From Hysterangium stoloniferum (lineage: Eukaryota > Basidiomycota > Agaricomycetes > Hysterangiales > Hysterangiaceae), in assembly GCA_015178975.1 (NCBI GenBank), contig WHVD01000021.1:496001-560000 (forward strand): a DNA stretch of 64,000 nucleotides, in the 5' to 3' direction. Below, piece by piece: positions 46,206-56,992 of this stretch. The translations under genes were made by a program, and so were the position numbers. Within the stretch, counting starts at the first letter, position 1; each line of letters opens with the position of its first letter. Under the pieces are notes generated by a model. It had not been told where the DNA came from and made no database searches. It saw only the letters and a list, made by a program, of their open reading frames with translations.

Positions 46206-47005
46206 CTATAACCTCAAACTTCAGTTATGTTAATAACTACAAATACCTTCAAATAGCTTACTCTAATTTTCCATCTGTACTTCTGGTCCCTCCACAAGGA
46301 GTCAATAACATCATGTTCTGGAATCCCTGACTCAGTTGAAGATTGATTATGATAGTGATTGTGTCACCACCATTTTACATGCCATCTTTTGGGATGAGAA
46401 TCATGATCAAGTCAAATTGGCTGCACAGGATAGTAATACTTCCCATTTTGGGCAAGGGCACCCAAACCAGGTGTAATGTATTCAGGGGATTCTCTTAGAT
46501 AGCTCAATATATGCTGCTATAGTGTCACAGAGCTTCAACAATAAAACAAGCAAAGGTCCAGTAATTTAAATACTGATAGATTAATGAGCTGCGCTATGAA
46601 GCTTAAACAACTCAAATCAATGCTTATTTTGATTATTGAAAGGTTCAATAGAACTGTGTATGACTCTTTTAGCAAATAAAAGAACTATTCCTTGAGAATA
46701 GGGGCTGGAAGCTGAATATATGCACAGTAACTTGGCAGAGACTTGATATAAGAGCTTCGGATTCTTGTATGCTTATTTGTAACTATTAATAGTTATTTAA
46801 CAAGGTGTTAAATAATTTATTAATAGAGAAAATAATATGCATTGGATTATCTGAGTGCTTGTACTTGATTAATTCAATAAACTTAGGGCTGGGCCTTGAG
46901 TAATCTAGTATTGGCAGGGATTTCAGTAAGGATACTTAGATACTTATTAGGTTTATTATCTAATTAATAAGCCTAAAGGGTAGCTGTGAGGCTGGGGGAA
47001 CTTAG
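46206..47005. other. AT-rich interior of the MULE
   Basis: No gene seen. Low-complexity AT-rich sequence. Confidence 0.35.
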
Positions 47006-47010
47006 ATGAT

Positions 47011-48127
47011 TGTTAAGAGCAGAAACTGACGGATGTCGGCTGGCCGACTGGGACTGAGCGGAAGGACTTGGCTTCAGCTTATGTGCTGCGCCCTCGCAAG
47101 TTACCGTCGGGTGTCCTTAAATTTCGGGCAGGCGGAAACTAGTCCTGTCGAGTAAACCTCTCGGTAAACTACCGATCAGAAACCAAAGGATAAGTCAAGG
47201 GTTGGGTTGGAGAGTCAGAGACTGAGAGTCAGGGACTGGGAGTCGGAGACTGAGAGTCAGAGACTGAGAGTCAGAGACTGAGAGTCAGGGACTGGGAGTC
47301 GGAGACTGAGAGTCGGAGGCCGAGAGAGTCAGAGACTGAGAGAGTTGGAGACTGAGAGTTGGAGACTGAGAGTCAGAGACTGAGACAGTCAGAGACTGAG
47401 ACAGTCAGAGACTGAGACAGTCGGAGACTGGGAGAGTCGGAGACTGAGACAGTCAGAGACTGAGACAGTCGGAGACTGAGACAGTCGGAAACTGAGACAG
47501 TCGGAAACTGAGAGGGTCGGAGATTAGAGGTTGAAGTCGTAAATGTAGGTTGAATTGTAAATCGGATGGGGTCGGAATGTGGTGGTCGTGAATAGATAAT
47601 GGAGTCGGAAATTAGAGGCTATCTAAGTTGATCTAAGTCAATATTCTAAGTCGATATTCTAAGTCGATATTCTGATTGTCTAATAACTACATTTACAGCG
47701 GGTTTATATACGAGTTGTCGGCGTCTAGAAACTACTAACTAAGGGAAGAGCAGAAACACTATTTGACGAATAGACTTGACTGGAAACCGGAAAGTTACGA
47801 TAAGATCGGAAGCCGAGATTTAGCCGAGAGCGGGGGTTACGAGAAAAGGGAATAGTCCACAGACTACAAGTATATATGGGCATATGTGAAACATAGAGTA
47901 AAATGGATCATCATAATGAAAGGGGACGTATCAAAGCATAACCAGATGGTATGAGTATATTTTGACAGGGGCGTAAATGAGGTTTGATCGCCGTGAAGGT
48001 ATACATCAGTGTCGGTGTTCCGAAGGTTGCCGAAATGATGACTTGATCAATAACTTGGAACATTGATAGACTGTAGTATTCTCGGAGACCATCGGGTTGC
48101 GACATGGGTTACAACACGGTCATAACA
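47011..48127 (-). repeat. Solo LTR, family B, with an internal minisatellite
   Basis: TGTTAAGAGC...CATAACA on the plus strand, reading as the reverse of the 44047 copy. Perfect target duplication ATGAT (47006-47010 and 48128-48132). At 1,117 bp it is about 400 bp longer than its relatives, mainly because of the array at 47213-47525. Confidence 0.92.
47213..47525 (+). repeat. 14-15-bp minisatellite inside the LTR
   Basis: About 20 copies of GAGAGTCAGAGACT with variants (GAGACAGTCGGAGACT). The other family B LTRs have only one or two such units at this place (GGGACCGAGAGTGGG near 15282). Confidence 0.9.
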
Positions 48128-48348
48128 ATGATTAGCTAAGTTCAAGAGTTGCTGACAAAGATTCAAGATGCTGCAAGTGTAGGTGCTTGCAGTGAGTGTA
48201 TCAGACTAAGGCTATTATTGTCCTTAGGATGATGAGGTAAGCTTCTGTGCTGTACTGTAAAATATGTGTGAGATAAGATGATTTTATTGGAAACTTGGCC
48301 CTCTTTATATACATTTTGACAACTCAATGATTAGCTAACTATTTAGTT

Positions 48349-48383
48349 TATGAGGTCATTAATTAGATCATAATGACCTCATA
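48349..48383. repeat. 13-bp-arm palindrome
   Basis: TATGAGGTCATTA and its reverse complement separated by 9 bp, in an AT-rich stretch just before a GC-rich repeat. Confidence 0.6.
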
Positions 48384-48522
48384 TTCTACTCATTATTTAC
48401 CCTTTATTTATCATGTGATTCCCTTCTCTGAGACAAGGGTTCTAACCTCTTGCTTGAACATGAAGGTTCAAGGCCGCGGTCCCGGGATGGAAGCAAACGA
48501 TGAGTCGGCGGAATCTAATAAT

Positions 48523-48612
48523 GACTCGGGTAGTCACATTCGTGACTTGTGTGACTCGGGCAGTCACATTCGTGACTTGTGTGACTCGGGTAGTCACATC
48601 CGTGACTTGTGT
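48523..48612 (+). repeat. 30-bp tandem repeat, three units
   Basis: Unit starts GACTCGGGTAGTCACATTCG and continues TGACTTGTGT. Each unit contains GTCAC...GTGAC, an inverted repeat. It is GC-rich against the AT-rich surroundings and open in one frame as a (DSGSHIRDLC)n repeat in an ORF at 48373-48705, which I do not call a gene. Confidence 0.8.
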
Positions 48613-49090
48613 GACATCCCGACACCGGAGGCTTATCTAATAGGTCACATGACTCCAAAAATGCGCAAACTAGGCTGCAGCAAGGTGCCGAAAAGCAATA
48701 ACTAAGTAGATAAAATATAAATAATTAGTTAAAAATTATAATAAATTAATTAAGTAATAATAGCATAATATGAGTCCATATATGCTATTATTTATGCGAA
48801 GTTAAAAGGAATAAGGCCTATTTTTCACAATAAACATAGTAAAAATACAATAAATTCGAAAGAATATTAAATAATCCACAGAAAATTAAGAGAATATTAT
48901 GAGATGATGCTGATACATCACACCAGGTCTACATATGATTAACATGCACTAAGACAATTGAAGGTAAATTTGGATTTGGAAACTTACAAGAGGCGCTTGT
49001 GCAAAGGTTGAGTAGCATGGTTATTTAGCTGTTGAGCTGTTGAGCTATTTAAAACACAACTGTAAGAGGTTATCCAAATATCAAACAAGT
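48613..49090. other. AT-rich interior of the MULE
   Basis: No gene seen; very AT-rich. Confidence 0.35.
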
Positions 49091-49112
49091 TCACATACCA
49101 TTCTGATCGAGG

Positions 49113-49379
49113 TCACAATGCCAGTTGAATCTGAACCATATCACATTCATTACAAATGAATGGCTTATTTCCAAGGTTACTAGCTCTTCCTTCACATTGG
49201 CAAGCAATATGAGACCAATTATGACATTCATCACAGTGAATGTAGTCATTGGCAAACCCTTGAGCTGCTTCTTCATTACCATCACCAGTATGTCCACAGC
49301 GACATGAGATTGGAAATAATGAAGCATTAGAACCTATCCCAGGAATCTCAGGTATGGGAGATAAGGTAGGCATAGACAT
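49113..49379 (-). CDS. MULE PHD-type zinc finger protein segment
   Basis: Reads MSMPTLSPIPEIPGIGS, then CRCGHTGDGN, IHCDECHNWSHIACQC and KPFICNECDM. The Cys4-His-Cys3 spacing and the W before the His-like position fit a PHD finger, which in the family binds histone H3 tails. It lies downstream of the transposase on the same strand, so it may be a separate exon or protein of the element. The GTATG after its end is a possible splice donor. About 80 codons are visible. Confidence 0.6.
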   Translation of the reverse strand: MSMPTLSPIPEIPGIGSNASLFPISCRCGHTGDGNEEAAQGFANDYIHCDECHNWSHIACQCEGRASNLGNKPFICNECDMVQIQLAL

Positions 49380-49778
49380 AGATTTTGGGAGTCTTTTGGG
49401 CTTTGCTTTATGCTTTATGAATTACCTCTTTTGAAGGAGTTGTTCACGTAACTGATCACGTTTGGTAGAAATCAATATACTTTCTTGACCATTGAATACC
49501 TCACCAACAGTAATCAAATGCTCTTAAAAAATATGGTATAAAAAAGAGAGTAATAACTGAGTATCCAGTTGTGAAATATTTTGATGTAATGCTGGCCAAT
49601 GGTGATCAACTGCCTGGTATATGAGTTTAAGAGAAGTATCCAACCAACAGGAGTTTTCCTTCCATTGGTATCCTGGAATCAAAACAGATTTCTTTTTCTT
49701 GCCTTTAGTACCAAGAATAAGTGCCTTAGCAGTATCTGGTGGACAACCATCATTTTGAAATCTTTTAGAAGTTGGATT

Positions 49779-51685
49779 TCAGTGGACTTTAGTTTGTCCT
49801 AACTGATGAGCATTCTTAGTCCAAGGTTTCATAGACCCATATGCCACTGGTATTCCTGATTGTTTGGCAATGCCCTGCATCTCTAGAAGATTCACAAATG
49901 AAAAAAATCCCTCTAGACCTTCCATAAGTCCTAAATTACGACCAAGCCCACTGTAAAGTCTAAAATGCATGGCTTCCTCAGCATTCATAGTATCTGGTAG
50001 TCGCTCCCAGAGATCTTCTTTCATGGTTCTAAATGGCTTAAAAAGCATTCGGGAAGGTCTGTCCTGCTGCCACCAATCCATCCAGTTTTTAACACCTGGA
50101 AAGTCATGTGTAAGTGCTGCAGCATGTGCTTTAAAGGCCTCTGCATTTATAGTCTCTAACAAACCTAGAGCATGTGATCAAAAGTGTCCTGTAGCTGGGG
50201 TTGTACCACACCACTAATCCTTTTGAGATGAGTGATGCCAGTACGAAAATGCTGATAGCATCCTTTCAAAAGTGAGTTTGCTGCCTTAGTTAATTCCTCA
50301 TTATTTCGTGTATTGCCTTCCATAGTTGACCAAAACTGAATAAAAGCCTCCACAAAGCCATTTGCCTGAGCTTGACTGAAATCAACAACACATGCAAACA
50401 TTTCATCAGTTAATTGGTGTCCCTGCTTCTGACATTGAGAGGCAATACTTTGAAACAGCATTAGAAAGTGTATTCGATAATGATTGGAAGTAGTGCCATT
50501 AACTGCTGAGAAGAGAACTGGAACCCAACAATAAAGATGTTGAGAATATACAGATGATACTATAAGCACCCAATTATTCATTCTCCAATAGCCATATGCA
50601 GCATCAGAGACAAATCCATGGACAGCATCATACTGAACAACATCTAGCATTATTTGTAACTCCATCCAAGAAGTTTGAAGTATAAGGATTGTAGTTGGTC
50701 CAACCTCACTATAATGTAAGAAATCAGGATGATGAGATCCAAACTCAGCCAACTGTTCCAATCATGATTCTGCAGTCCCTCCAATGATCTTATTTCTCTT
50801 GTGAACAATTTTCTTCTCATACTGAATATGATCAACATTTAAGAGAACTGGGGATATCTCTGTGACAGATGTACCTGGACCAGAAAATCCAGGAATGCCA
50901 ACAGCTAATTGTAGTGAGCCCATTTTTGGATGTTCCTGAAATATTTTGTGGAGCTGAGATCGTTCATTGGGAAGAAGATGGAGTTTATGAGTGGGTCGTT
51001 GGTGAAGATGTGTCCCACCATTGTGATACATAATCCCATTTTTATAATGAATAAGTGTGGACAGTACATTGCATGTCACATGATGTAAATTCCATCCATG
51101 TTTTAATTGCTTTTGAATACCAGCATCTCTGGTCTGAGGCCAAATGACAATATCACAGTCAGGATTTTTGCAATGTATGATACCCAAACATTTATGCTTT
51201 GTATGCTTTCCACCATCTAAAGTTAAAGAATTTATATCATGGTGCTTATCCCCACCTAGCACTATGGTTGCCCAGTGAACAGATAATTTGTTGAGAGCTT
51301 CATATTCAGAATGTGTAAACTGACTGATATGACCATTCACCATTGGGCCATCCATCCCAGTCTTTAACTTTTCTATTTTCCATTAGTCCAATAGATGATT
51401 GTAGATCCTTGAGATGGTTCCCAGATATGAAGTTAGGAGATGGTGATAATTTCTCTAATTTTGGGAAAGGAGCTGAGGGAGCAGTAATGGTAATGTTGGG
51501 CTTTGGTGGTAATTTTGATAAAGGAATTGAGGGAGTAGTAATGGTAATGTGTTGGGCATTGGTGGCTTGGAAGCAATATCATCAGGAACAGTGTGAAATT
51601 GGGCTTGGGAATTGAATATAGATGGGTTGATATAATTTGGATTTAAAAAATAACCAAAAGGATTTCCTGTCAATAATGAATTCAT
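49779..51685 (-). pseudogene. MULE transposase with GCM1/WRKY-like zinc finger, near intact
   Basis: From right to left: a Pro/Leu/Gln-rich N-terminus (51455-51685) with a 60-bp repeat; a zinc-binding domain at about 51000-51250 (KCLGIIHCKNPDCDIVIWPQ, then H and HYKNGIMYHNGGTHLH) of the GCM1 type known in basidiomycete MULEs; a DDE core with FVSDAAYGYWRM and CVVDFSQAQANGF (two Asp positions), 50165-50761; and a C-terminal domain DWWQQDRPSRMLF to about 49779. One in-frame TGA (50762-50764) and one frame change near 50165 separate the three open pieces. The TGA could come from a CGA codon by CpG decay. The enzyme mobilises the element. Confidence 0.75.
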
Positions 51686-52190
51686 TATTCTGTATTAAAT
51701 AATTGAGTATAGCTTGTACATACCATCCAGGTCATAACCAATTCCCAAACTCTTACAGAAGTGTAGAATAACTGGAAAGAAACAATGCTCAATAACAGTG
51801 GATAGTAGAAAAGCTGATCAGAGTGTCACCAAATGATATAGTGTGCTTTGGGTTAGGACTTGCAAATATTGACTGTCGAGGCTCAGAAGTTTTTCAAACT
51901 CCGACATTGAATCTCAATGTGTAGGTGCCGCGCACTGCTGTGAGGGGTACCACAAAAAGTGGACACTTGCCGCAAATATACATTTTGGCTTCAAACTAAA
52001 ACATAGCTATATTTTGAATGTTAATACTCAAAATACCATTTTAAATGATATATACTCTAAAAAAGTGGCTAATTCACAATTTTAAACATTAAAACCCAGT
52101 CTTAAAGTAAATTAGCAGAGCCCCAGTAGACATATGATATATTATGAAGAATATGCGTATTTGAGGGTATTTGGAGGTGTTTGTGGCAGT

Positions 52191-52223
52191 CGCGACACCC
52201 TGCACGGCACTTTCCTATGGCCC
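52191..52223 (-). repeat. MULE right terminal inverted repeat
   Basis: Partner of 43172-43204. GTCGCGACACC just inside repeats the subterminal GC-rich motif. Confidence 0.8.
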
Positions 52224-52553
52224 ATTTCGAAAGCCCTCAATGCAGGTGGTCGATGGATCATGACATAGGAATGAAAAAGAGCGGGGAGCTCAAAAATGTG
52301 GTAGGATAGTGATTGTGATACCGTTGTGTGTGTGGTCATGAGAAGGCCTAGATTGAGGTGTGTGTATCGCGTACTGTCCTATGGGTCTATCTGCCCAACA
52401 TTTACAGTCAACTTATGTCGATCCTGAAAAACGCCGAACATGCCACCCTGTATCCTCCGGAATAGCATCTTATTTACCAACATCTCATTCACTGCATTCT
52501 AAGGCGAAACCTACATCCATCACTAAACAAAGAAGCACTCTGTTGACTTACCA
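52224..52553. other. gene-less interval
   Basis: Right flank of the MULE; nothing recognised. Confidence 0.3.
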
Positions 52554-54790
52554 TGTTGAGCTTCACACTTCCGTCTGGTGCCCACGACCCTGACTTTTTC
52601 AGGATATACGGGATACCTGGCTCAGGGCTGTTTGTGAGTGAAGATGGTGTTCATGCCTCACAAACCTCTCCAAATTTGTGCTCCGACTGACACCCTCACG
52701 TGTTCATTGCTCATACCAGTTCTACTTCTACGCATAGACCTAAACACCATATTCGCTCATAATTTCCTCCCAAAAAACCACTGTCTGGTCCTACCCCACA
52801 TCCTACCAAGTTGCATCCTACTCCCATTCTAAACAAGGAATCAACATCACAGCCTTTGCGGTCTATCTAGTGAGAGATGAAACCATCACCACAATGTCCA
52901 AGGTAATATCTAGACGAGCAGTTAGTCCCATTAGAGTACAGGATTTCTTGAGTGAATATCTCCCTAAAGTCCCCAATTGCTGTCCCAAGCTTAGTCCAAA
53001 GCTTACCATGGAAACACTTGCAATTTTTCCATGTACGTGTGGTATGTTATTTTCTGGTGCCTTTGCATTTCTGGGAATTTATTCAGGATATAGATTAATT
53101 TTCTTGCAAAATTTTGTCCCAACTTGAACCTGTCAACGTTCACAACCCACCTGCCATGCACTTCAGAGGGAAACAAGTCAAGCCAGACAAACAAATATAT
53201 TCTTCCAATTGTAACCGATCAGGCCTATTGGATATGGCACAATTGTAACCGATCAGGCCTATTGGATATGGCACAGATAGAATGACTATTGAATTTAAAA
53301 TAGCCGTTGAGGATCATGCGTTCAATCACAGTGGTGCGTTCTTCCAAGACTTCACGTCATACACTCCGTCAGATTACATTATATCCAACGGCACACCAAG
53401 CTGCACAGTTCTGCACACTTGTGTTCTCTCGAGGTTCTTACAGGCATTCGACCAAAGAGAAAGAATCAATCCCGATAACTTATTGGAGAAACTCCCAAGT
53501 GACCCTGATGCCTTCCACTGGGGTGAGGTCTTGGATTTCTGGGAATCCAAGCTTGGGGTGACTAGGTGCAGTATATAAAGTTCACCCTATCCAGTAAGCT
53601 TTCTTCTAACATACCTAAGTCTATCCTGACCTGTCCGAGTAGAATCGACTTGAAGAAGAAGAGCTCGGAGTAAAGAGCAGATCCTGTGGAAGCTAGTTCT
53701 TCTAATTCACAGTCAAACAATCTACTCCTTCCAAGTCATCGCAGTACAAGAACAGCCACAATGAGCGACACACAACAAAAAGATGAAGATATGAAACTAT
53801 ATAGCTCTCAAACTCAGAAGAAGTGGTCTTCATCTAGCAATTCAGATGAGACCTGCTGCAGCATGTTTTTTGCATCACTTTTCAAAACTCTGGAGAGTAC
53901 AATCCAAGATATTTGCAGAATATCTGACGATCAGCATCCCATCACATTCTCACAATGCATCGAGGCATGGCAGAGTGAGTTTGGTTCATTTGGGCCGAGG
54001 CCAGAGGACTTTTTTGCAAAGATGCAGAAGATGTTCGACGATGTGTGTTATTGTCAATCAAGTTCAGTCACTCCCGCTGAATGGGTGATTGTCCAGATAC
54101 ACAACACATTATCAATAAGTGGTCTTTCCTTGTCAGATCACTCAGGGGATGCCAAGAGGATTGTTCAGTTTCCAGCCCTGCCAAGGATGCTGGGCCGTCG
54201 TTTTCTGGAAAAGAAGTGATGATCGAGGCTTACAAGTTGCTTGTTCATCTGATGAAGAGGCTGCTTCCTAAAGCTACTCTCGGTGGAACGGACGGTGATA
54301 TAAAGGTTTTGTTGGGTTTTGATGAAGCTGCTATGCTTGGACACGAGCAAGGGAAAAAGAGAGATATATCCCTGCTGACATAATGGGTCGGGCGATCAGC
54401 ATATATTCTAACGCCGATAGGTATCAGTTTTCGCTTCAACTAATTCACAAATAGCGGACTTTGTGGCTCCCAACAAAATTCTTACGTCAGAATGTATTTC
54501 TATTTCCTTTGAAATATAGGTGGACTAATAGTCATTAGCTGATCTTGGCCTGATCTTGGCAGTTAAATCTTTGCATGTCTCGGTTGGCGGCGAACTGTTA
54601 TTTAGGCCGTTTACTGAATTGGGTTTCAATCAATTAGCACCCAAGTTCAGTCTTGACTTGGGAAGCTGGCCTGTATTGAACGATGTGGATAACATAAGTG
54701 GGTTTGGACGTGCTTTGTAAGTGGCAGGACATTATACAGTGGGATTTGTCTTATGTGTAATCGAGATAGTCTACAACTAACGCATGGGCT
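52554..54790 (+). pseudogene. Crinkler-like NTPase gene fossil
   Basis: A start-like reading MLSFTLPSGAHDPDFFRIYG lies at 52554. Downstream are FNHSGAFFQDFTSY and FHWGEVLDFWES (about 53330-53560), and a helical segment (MSDTQQKDEDMKLY...) from 53761. Near 54290 is VLLGFDEAAML, the Walker-B-like block of the NTPase family found in many mushrooms, and near 54600 RPFTELGFNQLAPKF with GFGRAL. The layout resembles Crinkler-type proteins, described as NTPase-effector toxins in fungi and oomycetes. It is a fossil with many breaks (more than five). Parts of it recur at 22440-23000 and 54940-55000. Confidence 0.55.
53207..53274 (+). repeat. 34-bp perfect tandem duplication
   Basis: The 34-bp unit AATTGTAACCGATCAGG... 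occurs twice without a difference, so the duplication is recent. It lies within the Crinkler-like fossil. Confidence 0.9.
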
Positions 54791-54799
54791 CCGATGTCA

Positions 54800-55215
54800 G
54801 AGCTTGCGGATCCAGCAGTATGCAGCATCGTGTACATTTATTGAAGGCAAGACAGTGGACCAAGATATTCCCGCATAATGCAATAGGTACTGAGTGCTAT
54901 CCATTGAAGTGAACAATTCCAAAACCCTAATTTGTCATGTGATCAGTATATATTCTAATGAGGATAGATACCCAATTTGGGTGATTTTCACTTCAACTTT
55001 CAAAAGGCAATATAATTCAGGGGATATTTGCATACAAGATACAAGCTTATATCCAAATCTAGTGTTAGGATCTCTACTTGCAACTTGTGGGTGCCAGTAT
55101 ATACAGTAGCTTAGTAATTCTAACACTTTGTTTGCGACCACCTTATACTCCCCCCAACCCCTGCATCAACATATACTCCATTATTGAACATCACTGGTGA
55201 TCGCATGAAGATACG
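54800..55215. other. interval with a repeated fossil piece
   Basis: 54941-55000 repeats 54390-54440 (GATCAGYATATATTCTAAYG), so it is another scrap of the Crinkler-like family. Otherwise no gene. Confidence 0.4.
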
Positions 55216-55221
55216 TATGAG

Positions 55222-55990
55222 TTACATTAGCTGATTGTTAAGCGCTGTGGCCGCAAGATCAGTTTTAGCGAGGAGTGCATGCAAATGGTCGCGAGATATG
55301 GCAGTGGATAGGAGAAATAGGTTCGGCAATGCGAGAGGCGGAGTCGCCATTCTGGCTTGTTCCTCTAATGTTTCGACGAAATCGGCACTTTCAGTTGGTT
55401 TGTGGCCACGGACAGTGAGCTCCACCTCCGAGAACGGCCCAAATGTGCATGTCCTCCAGTAAGGGCCTACAAGCAAAATCCAGTCAACGGTGTTGCCATT
55501 GATTGGGTAATGGTTCTTGATAGCTGCCTTTGCTTGATTCTTCGCCTGGAAGAAGAGTCGATGAAATGTTAAGAGGACTTTGCGGTCCCCGAGGAGGGAT
55601 TGAGGAGGTGGTAACACATGCATCGCTTGGACAGCCCTTTTGGCTTCCACACCAAAGCGTAACACGAATGGTGGAGCTGTGCCAGGGAGAGTAAAGTTTC
55701 CAATACCAACATCAGGAACTTCTGATCGTTTGTCTTGTGGGTCATCCGGTTTCCATTTCAGCGATAGTTGAGGATAAATCACAAAGCGTTCTTGGGGATC
55801 TTTATGTGCCGTCAGAAACTCGGTAAATACAGCATACACGATGTCTTTGCGTGGTGTACCAATGACCGCCTTTAAGGTGACATTCTGCCAGTACGTAGGG
55901 GTGAGTGATGATTCAACTTTGGTGATCCTTACGATGAATGGGAGAGCAACCTCGCTGTCGAGAAGATTATGTATGAATAGCTCTACTTAT
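55222..55990 (-). CDS. hypothetical protein with PD-(D/E)XK-nuclease-like motif
   Basis: A continuous minus-strand reading of about 250 residues: LFIHNLLDSEVALPFIVRIT, TPRKDIVYAVFTEFL, then RSEVPDVGIGNF, about 15 residues, FGVEAKRAVQ, and SLLGDRKVLLTFHRLFFQAK. P-D-(x15-20)-E-A-K followed by a helix with Q-x-K/A fits the core of restriction-like PD-(D/E)XK nucleases. This is by motif only; many mushroom hypothetical proteins look like this. The reading has no ATG near its start, and an acceptor-like AG near 55990 suggests an exon that continues upstream. It converges with the Crinkler-like fossil, so the two are not one gene. Confidence 0.5.
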
Positions 55991-56236
55991 CTGAAGGCTG
56001 AAGCACTGATACTGTGACCACAGCCTCGTATGATGTGAGGCCTGTTAGTGTGGAGCATGCGGTAGCCACGTGTAGAAGGGTCAACTGATACAAACAATAT
56101 TTATGTAGGTGAACGACTGCCTTCGCTTACGATCTATTTCCAGCACCTCATTACATAAGCCAAGCATACACTCCCTACTACATTTGCCACAATCATATTT
56201 TAGCACTTGTAGCTGTTAAAAGTGTAGAAAATGAAT
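55991..56236. other. gene-less interval
   Basis: May hold the 5' part of the nuclease-like gene, but no exon could be fixed. Confidence 0.3.
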
Positions 56237-56307
56237 GGCCAGACTGGGGATTGAACCCAGGGCTTCTGCATATATAGCAGGGGTGTTAAACATTACACCA
56301 CCTGACC
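56237..56307 (-). tRNA. tRNA-like sequence (pseudogene or SINE head), copy 2
   Basis: 71 nt on the minus strand with acceptor stem GGTCAGG/TCTGGCC, A-box-like TGGTGTAATG, T stem CTGGG/CCCAG and B box GGTTCAATCCC. The anticodon arm CCTGC-TATATAT-GCAGA has A at position 33, so it is not a standard tRNA. See copy 1 at 28240-28311. Confidence 0.5.
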
Positions 56308-56990
56308 CTGGGAAGCACTGCTAGCATTACTCAATCTAACAGTAGCCTATAGTATCTATAGTTTACATGTATGGAAGGGGTTCAAACAAGTTTTTCAATT
56401 TATGTCAAGTGCCTGAGGAGTAGGCAAGCAAATGTACTTTATTTCTACTGGTGTTTTGAGCGAAAAGGAATAACTTTTTGCCTTTTTCGGAAAGCCCTCC
56501 GGACACCTGATAACTTGTCTTGAATAACGTTAGGGGTCCGTGGGGGCCTGAAAAGGGGACTGGCGGGCCATCCAAGCTTTGGAGAATATGACCGTCCAAT
56601 TAGAAGTACATTACTAGTTGAATTACACCTTGACAGCTCCTTGACAGCAATGACGAGGTAAAGTACAATGAATTTCTGCCCCCAAGCTACCTTATCAACA
56701 ATCATGTCACTTCCGGAAAGCGTACCTCGCCCTCCCCTTCCCTACATTTGACCCTCTTGCCCAAACCAACCAACTACATACATTTCCTACCGCTCCCCCA
56801 CCTACCATTAGGGTACCTTTCCTCCCAACGCTATGTATCTTAGTTATGCGATGCGGTATACAAATGTATTAAAAAAAAATCATGTCACGTGACTCATTTC
56901 GTTACTGTCTTCTTCCCACAACGTTCTCCTGACCCCGTTGGTATATCTTGCTTGTTTAGCGATTCTTTAACTGACATGGTGATACCTTAG
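56308..56990. other. intergenic, promoter region of the 109-aa ORF
   Basis: No gene supported. Pyrimidine-rich stretches at 56725-56800 and 56915-56950 precede the ATG at 56993, as in many fungal promoters. Confidence 0.35.
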
Positions 56991-56992
56991 AG

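Larger units (their letters stand above)
43172..52223 (-). mobile_element. Mutator-like (MULE) DNA transposon with GCM1-type finger, PHD finger and accessory ORF
   Basis: 33-bp terminal inverted repeats, 43172-43204 and 52191-52223, match at 31 of 33 positions and begin GGGCYATAGGAAAGTGCC. Further inside are scattered copies of TGCCGCG(A/C) in otherwise AT-rich sequence, probably transposase sites. The body holds a near-complete transposase (49779-51685), a PHD finger ORF (49113-49379) and an accessory ORF (45477-46205), all on the minus strand. Two solo LTRs (44047, 47011) are nested inside, so the original length was about 7.2 kb. I could not find a target duplication; the flanks differ. 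Confidence 0.75.

Noticed and set aside
47213-47525. CRISPR-like appearance of the short repeat
   Set aside because: The units are adjacent with no unique spacers, and the organism is eukaryotic; it is a minisatellite in an LTR.
43172-52223. A single large virus-like element
   Set aside because: The transposase, GCM1-type finger and short inverted ends fit a Mutator-like DNA transposon; no capsid or polymerase genes are present.
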